A DNA stretch of 8,695 nucleotides from JAGGYK01 sp034716155. GTDB taxonomy: Bacteria > Desulfobacterota > Desulfomonilia > UBA1062. The notes beneath the pieces are model-generated. The model did not search any database. It was not told the origin of the DNA and saw only the letters and a list, made by a program, of their open reading frames with translations. The stretch spans positions 1 through 8,695 of the forward strand of contig JAYEFR010000229.1 of assembly GCA_034716155.1 (NCBI GenBank), read 5' to 3'. Both the position numbers and the translations under genes were made by a program. Position 1 is the stretch's first letter, and each line of letters starts with the position of its first letter. Shown piece by piece: positions 6,476 to 8,695 of this stretch.

Positions 6476-8134
6476 TTAATCCCCGTATCTTGCCCCTTTG
6501 TCGGCAGACAGGGCCATATTGGCATACCTCTTAAGCACCCCCGATAATTTTTTATCTGGCGGAGCCCAATTTTTCCTTCTTTGTTTCATCTCCTTTTCAT
6601 CGACAAGGAGATCAAGTTTCCTTTCTGGTATGTCTATCTCTATTACATCTCCTTGCCTTACAAATGCAATGGGCCCACCTTGGGCCGCCTCGGGTGAGAT
6701 GTGACCGATGGCTGCACCCCTTGTGCCACCACTGAACCTGCCATCTGTTATAAGGGCCACATCCTTATCCATGCCCATACCTGCAATGGCAGATGTTGGA
6801 GTGAGCATCTCCCTCATACCAGGGCCGCCCTTTGGCCCTTCATATCTGATCACAATTATATCGCCTTTATTTATTTTTCCTGACATGATTGCTTTTGTGG
6901 CATCCTCTTCAGAGTCAAATACCCGTGCAACCCCTTTTCTTTTCATCATTTCAGGGGCCACCCCTGATTGTTTTACTACTGCGCCATCAGGTGAGAGAGA
7001 ACCCCTTAATATAGCAATGCCGCCCTGTTTGTGATATGGGGCATTGATAGGTCTTATTATCTCCGGATCAACTATCCTTGCTGAGACCAGATTCGCCTTA
7101 AGTGTGCTTCCTGTTACTGTGAGGACATCTGTATTTAAGATATCCGTCTCTGCCAACCTCTTCATGAGGGCCTGAATGCCTCCGGCGTGGTAAAGGTCTT
7201 CTAAGTGATAAGGGCCTGCAGGAGAGAGGTTGCACAGGTGCGGGACCTTAGAGCTCATATTATTAAAATCATCTAAATCCAGTTCTATTCCTGCTTCGTA
7301 TGATATGGCCGGCACATGAAGGACGGTATTGGTAGAACAGCCCAGGGCCATATCTACTGCTATTGCGTTTTTGAATGCCTTAAGGGTGGCAATATCCCTT
7401 GGTTTTATATCTTTATCCAAAATTTCCATGACCTTCATACCTGATAGCTTTGCCAGTCTTATACGGGCGGATAAAGGCGCTGGTATGGTGCCGTTTCCCG
7501 GCAGGCCAAGCCCAAGGGCCTCTGTAAGACAATTCATGGAATTTGCCGTGAACATACCAGAGCATGAACCGGCAGACGGGCATGCAGCATCTTCCAATTC
7601 CTTTAATTCTTCTTGAGTAATCTTTCCTGCCTTTAGCCGGCCCACGCCCTCGAACACGCTTATCAGGTCTACATCTTTGTCATTTAGATGACCTTTTAAC
7701 ATTGGCCCGCCAGATATTACAATGGATGGGATATTAAGCCTCAGGCATGCCATAAGCATACCAGGCACAATCTTGTCACAATTTGGTACAAATACCATGG
7801 CATCAAATGCATGACCCATGGCTATCAGCTCTATGGAGTCTGCTATAATTTCCCTGGTGGGCAGGGAGTATTTCATCCCTTCGTGATTCATGGCAATCCC
7901 GTCACACATGCCGATCACAGAAAATTCCATGGGTGTGCCGCCTGCGAGGCGAACGCCTGCCTTGACAGCGGATACAATCTGATTCAGATGGATATGGCCT
8001 GGGATGAGTTCATTTGCAGAGTTCACCACACCTATAAATGGCCTTGATATCTCTTCATCTGTAAGCCCTGTGGCCTTCATCAAAGACCTGTGGGGTGCCT
8101 TTTCCACTGATTTTTTTGTTTTGTCGCTCCTCAT
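6476..8134 (-). CDS. ilvD: Dihydroxy-acid dehydratase
   Basis: A 552-residue enzyme that dehydrates 2,3-dihydroxy-3-methylbutanoate and its ethyl homologue to the 2-oxo acids, the penultimate step to valine and isoleucine. Family blocks are complete: NELIPGHIHL, MCDGIAMNHEGM, NCDKIVPGM, CPSAGSCSGMFTANSMNCL, and near the C terminus ITDGRFSGGTRGAAIGHISPEA. Cys77, Cys119 and Cys191 (numbered from the chosen start) are candidate Fe-S ligands. Length is normal. An in-frame ATG exists at 8152, giving six extra residues (MKGKTH). I prefer 8134, because MRSDKTKKSVEKAPHRSL is the usual family beginning and GGGA lies eight bases upstream, whereas the outer ATG has no good ribosome site. It is the first gene of the operon, with a promoter-like pair just upstream. 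No other ilv or leu genes are adjacent, and no leader peptide or T-box was seen. Confidence 0.98.
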   Translation of the reverse strand: MRSDKTKKSVEKAPHRSLMKATGLTDEEISRPFIGVVNSANELIPGHIHLNQIVSAVKAGVRLAGGTPMEFSVIGMCDGIAMNHEGMKYSLPTREIIADSIELIAMGHAFDAMVFVPNCDKIVPGMLMACLRLNIPSIVISGGPMLKGHLNDKDVDLISVFEGVGRLKAGKITQEELKELEDAACPSAGSCSGMFTANSMNCLTEALGLGLPGNGTIPAPLSARIRLAKLSGMKVMEILDKDIKPRDIATLKAFKNAIAVDMALGCSTNTVLHVPAISYEAGIELDLDDFNNMSSKVPHLCNLSPAGPYHLEDLYHAGGIQALMKRLAETDILNTDVLTVTGSTLKANLVSARIVDPEIIRPINAPYHKQGGIAILRGSLSPDGAVVKQSGVAPEMMKRKGVARVFDSEEDATKAIMSGKINKGDIIVIRYEGPKGGPGMREMLTPTSAIAGMGMDKDVALITDGRFSGGTRGAAIGHISPEAAQGGPIAFVRQGDVIEIDIPERKLDLLVDEKEMKQRRKNWAPPDKKLSGVLKRYANMALSADKGARYGD

Positions 8135-8171
8135 GTGAGTCTTCCCTTTCATCTTAATAATGTGGTCTGGT

Positions 8172-8202
8172 ATTATATTGCATTTAATGATCTTGTTTTC
8201 AA
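8172..8202 (-). promoter_or_regulatory. Probable sigma-70-type promoter of the ilvD-polA operon
   Basis: On the minus strand TTGAAA (8202-8197) and a perfect TATAAT (8177-8172) are separated by 19 bases, slightly longer than the optimum. Transcription would start near 8165, giving a leader of about 30 nt to the preferred ilvD ATG at 8134 and too short a leader for efficient use of the ATG at 8152. It lies inside the flanking inverted repeats. Confidence 0.5.
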
Positions 8203-8216
8203 GGGTTGTGTTAATT

Positions 8217-8390
8217 AGTGAATAGTGAATAGTAAATAGTAAAAGAGGTTTTGGGTTTTGAGTGTTGGGTGAATAAGGATAGTCGGGAAAACAATAGATT
8301 GAAGATGAAAGATAGAAGATAAAAAATAGTCTTATTGGAAATTAATGGGATTGCCACGTCGGCCTAAAAACCTCCTCGCAATGACAATAT
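8217..8390 (-). repeat. Right copy of composite inverted repeat, built of heptamers
   Basis: The inverted partner of 96-220 lies between ilvD and the divergent AOR-type gene. Read on the plus strand, 8217-8244 is a four-unit heptamer array (agtgaat, agtgaat, agtaaat, agtaaaa). Bases 8247-8301 are the perfect 55-bp core shared with 144-198. Bases 8304-8324 are three more heptamers (gatgaaa, gatagaa, gataaaa). Bases 8347-8385 are a gggattgcc...cgcaatgac module with inverted ATTGC/GCAAT ends. Such 'cattgcgagg...ggcaat' elements are familiar as interspersed repeats in many bacterial genomes, and heptamer arrays resemble the STRR repeats of cyanobacteria. No open frame in it looks like protein. 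Confidence 0.93.
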
Positions 8391-8443
8391 GGGTGTTATG
8401 TAAAGATCTCAAGAATTAAATCTGTTCTATCTTCCTCTTTAAA

Positions 8444-8471
8444 CTGACCTCTGGCCCCTGATCCCCGACCC
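8444..8471 (+). repeat. Short heptamer tandem array, consensus CTGACCC
   Basis: Four adjacent seven-base units read ctgacct, ctggccc, ctgatcc and ccgaccc, followed by a partial ctg. The array is upstream of the AOR-type gene and differs in sequence from the agtgaat array about 200 bases away, but has the same period. Confidence 0.7.
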
Positions 8472-8480
8472 CTGCTTTCA

Positions 8481-8486
8481 TATAAT
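8481..8486 (+). promoter_or_regulatory. Possible -10 box upstream of the AOR-type gene
   Basis: A perfect TATAAT lies 76 bases before the ATG at 8563. No convincing -35 box is found 16-19 bases upstream (the spot falls in the CTGACCC array), so the assignment is weak. Confidence 0.25.
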
Positions 8487-8562
8487 TATTTATGTTGAGT
8501 AAGAAGGCTGGTTCTACTAGGATAGATAACTAATAAATATTTTGCAGGGATCAGGTTATTAA

Positions 8563-8695
8563 ATGAACGAATTTTGCTTAAAAGGTTTCTTTATTGATCT
8601 AACCCATAAAAAGGCAAGGTTGGAGACTCTATCGCCGGATATATCCAGAACATACCTTGGTGGAAGAGGTCTTGGGGTATATTTTCTCAGCAAGG
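8563..8695 (+). CDS. Aldehyde:ferredoxin oxidoreductase family protein, N-terminal fragment (runs off the window)
   Basis: The first 44 residues are visible. The pattern is that of the AOR N-terminal domain: a short strand (LKGFFIDLTHKKARLETLS, 6-24) and then YLGGRGLGVYFLS (31-43), whose GGRGLG is the conserved turn near the tungstopterin. Family members oxidise aldehydes or carry out related reactions with a tungsten or molybdenum bispterin and a [4Fe-4S] cluster, passing electrons to ferredoxin in anaerobes. The cofactor cysteines and the substrate subtype lie beyond the window. An in-frame TAA immediately precedes the ATG, fixing it as the first start; AGG seven bases upstream is a modest ribosome site. 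The gene is divergent from the ilvD operon and probably separately transcribed. Confidence 0.88.
   Translation, partial: MNEFCLKGFFIDLTHKKARLETLSPDISRTYLGGRGLGVYFLSK

Noticed and set aside
8135..8246. A T-box, leader peptide or attenuator controlling ilvD.
   Set aside because: The distance from the predicted promoter to the start codon is only about 30 nt, too short for such a leader, and no run of branched-chain codons is seen.
8217..8324. A CRISPR array.
   Set aside because: The units are contiguous seven-base repeats without spacers of constant length, and no cas gene is present.
96..8390. The repeat-bracketed block as a composite transposon.
   Set aside because: No transposase, integrase or recombinase gene lies inside, the bases just outside the two repeat ends show no target-site duplication, and the gene content is housekeeping.

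Overview
The window looks like a piece of an anaerobic bacterial chromosome of moderate GC content. The anaerobic reading rests on a glycyl-radical-activase-like radical SAM enzyme of the AmmeMemoRadiSam family, the start of a tungsten/molybdenum aldehyde:ferredoxin oxidoreductase (AOR)-type gene, and an Fe-S dihydroxy-acid dehydratase. The taxon cannot be fixed from this sequence. Uncultured or deep-branching anaerobes (for example Nitrospirota, Omnitrophota or Desulfobacterota-like lineages) are an inference only.

Almost the whole window is one compact minus-strand operon, read from right to left: ilvD (8134-6476), radical SAM amrS (6466-5453), a 56-residue small protein (5456-5286), M18 aminopeptidase (5311-3953), a small histidine-kinase-like DHp protein (3956-3309), a NUDIX hydrolase (3309-2837 region, stop at 2839) and polA (2839-275). 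Every junction after ilvD is a 1-bp, 4-bp or 26-bp overlap, except ilvD-amrS, which has a 9-bp gap. Translation is therefore probably coupled along the mRNA. A promoter-like TTGAAA/TATAAT pair lies just upstream of ilvD. The products span branched-chain amino acid synthesis, a radical SAM system of unclear role, peptide turnover, possible phosphotransfer signalling, nucleotide clean-up and DNA repair synthesis. No single pathway links them, so co-expression of housekeeping functions is the safest reading.

The two non-coding ends are the most unusual part. The left end (about 96-220) and the right intergenic region (about 8217-8390) carry two copies of one composite repeat in opposite orientation, sharing a perfect 55-bp core (144-198 and 8247-8301). 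The repeat is built largely from degenerate heptamers and also contains a 'cattgcgagg...ggcaatccc' module. The inverted pair brackets the operon and its promoter exactly. To the right, a second heptamer array (8444-8471) precedes the plus-strand start of the AOR-family gene (8563 onward, cut by the window end). Bases 1-95 hold no complete gene; one minus-strand frame there weakly resembles the end of a GAF domain that begins abruptly at the repeat edge.
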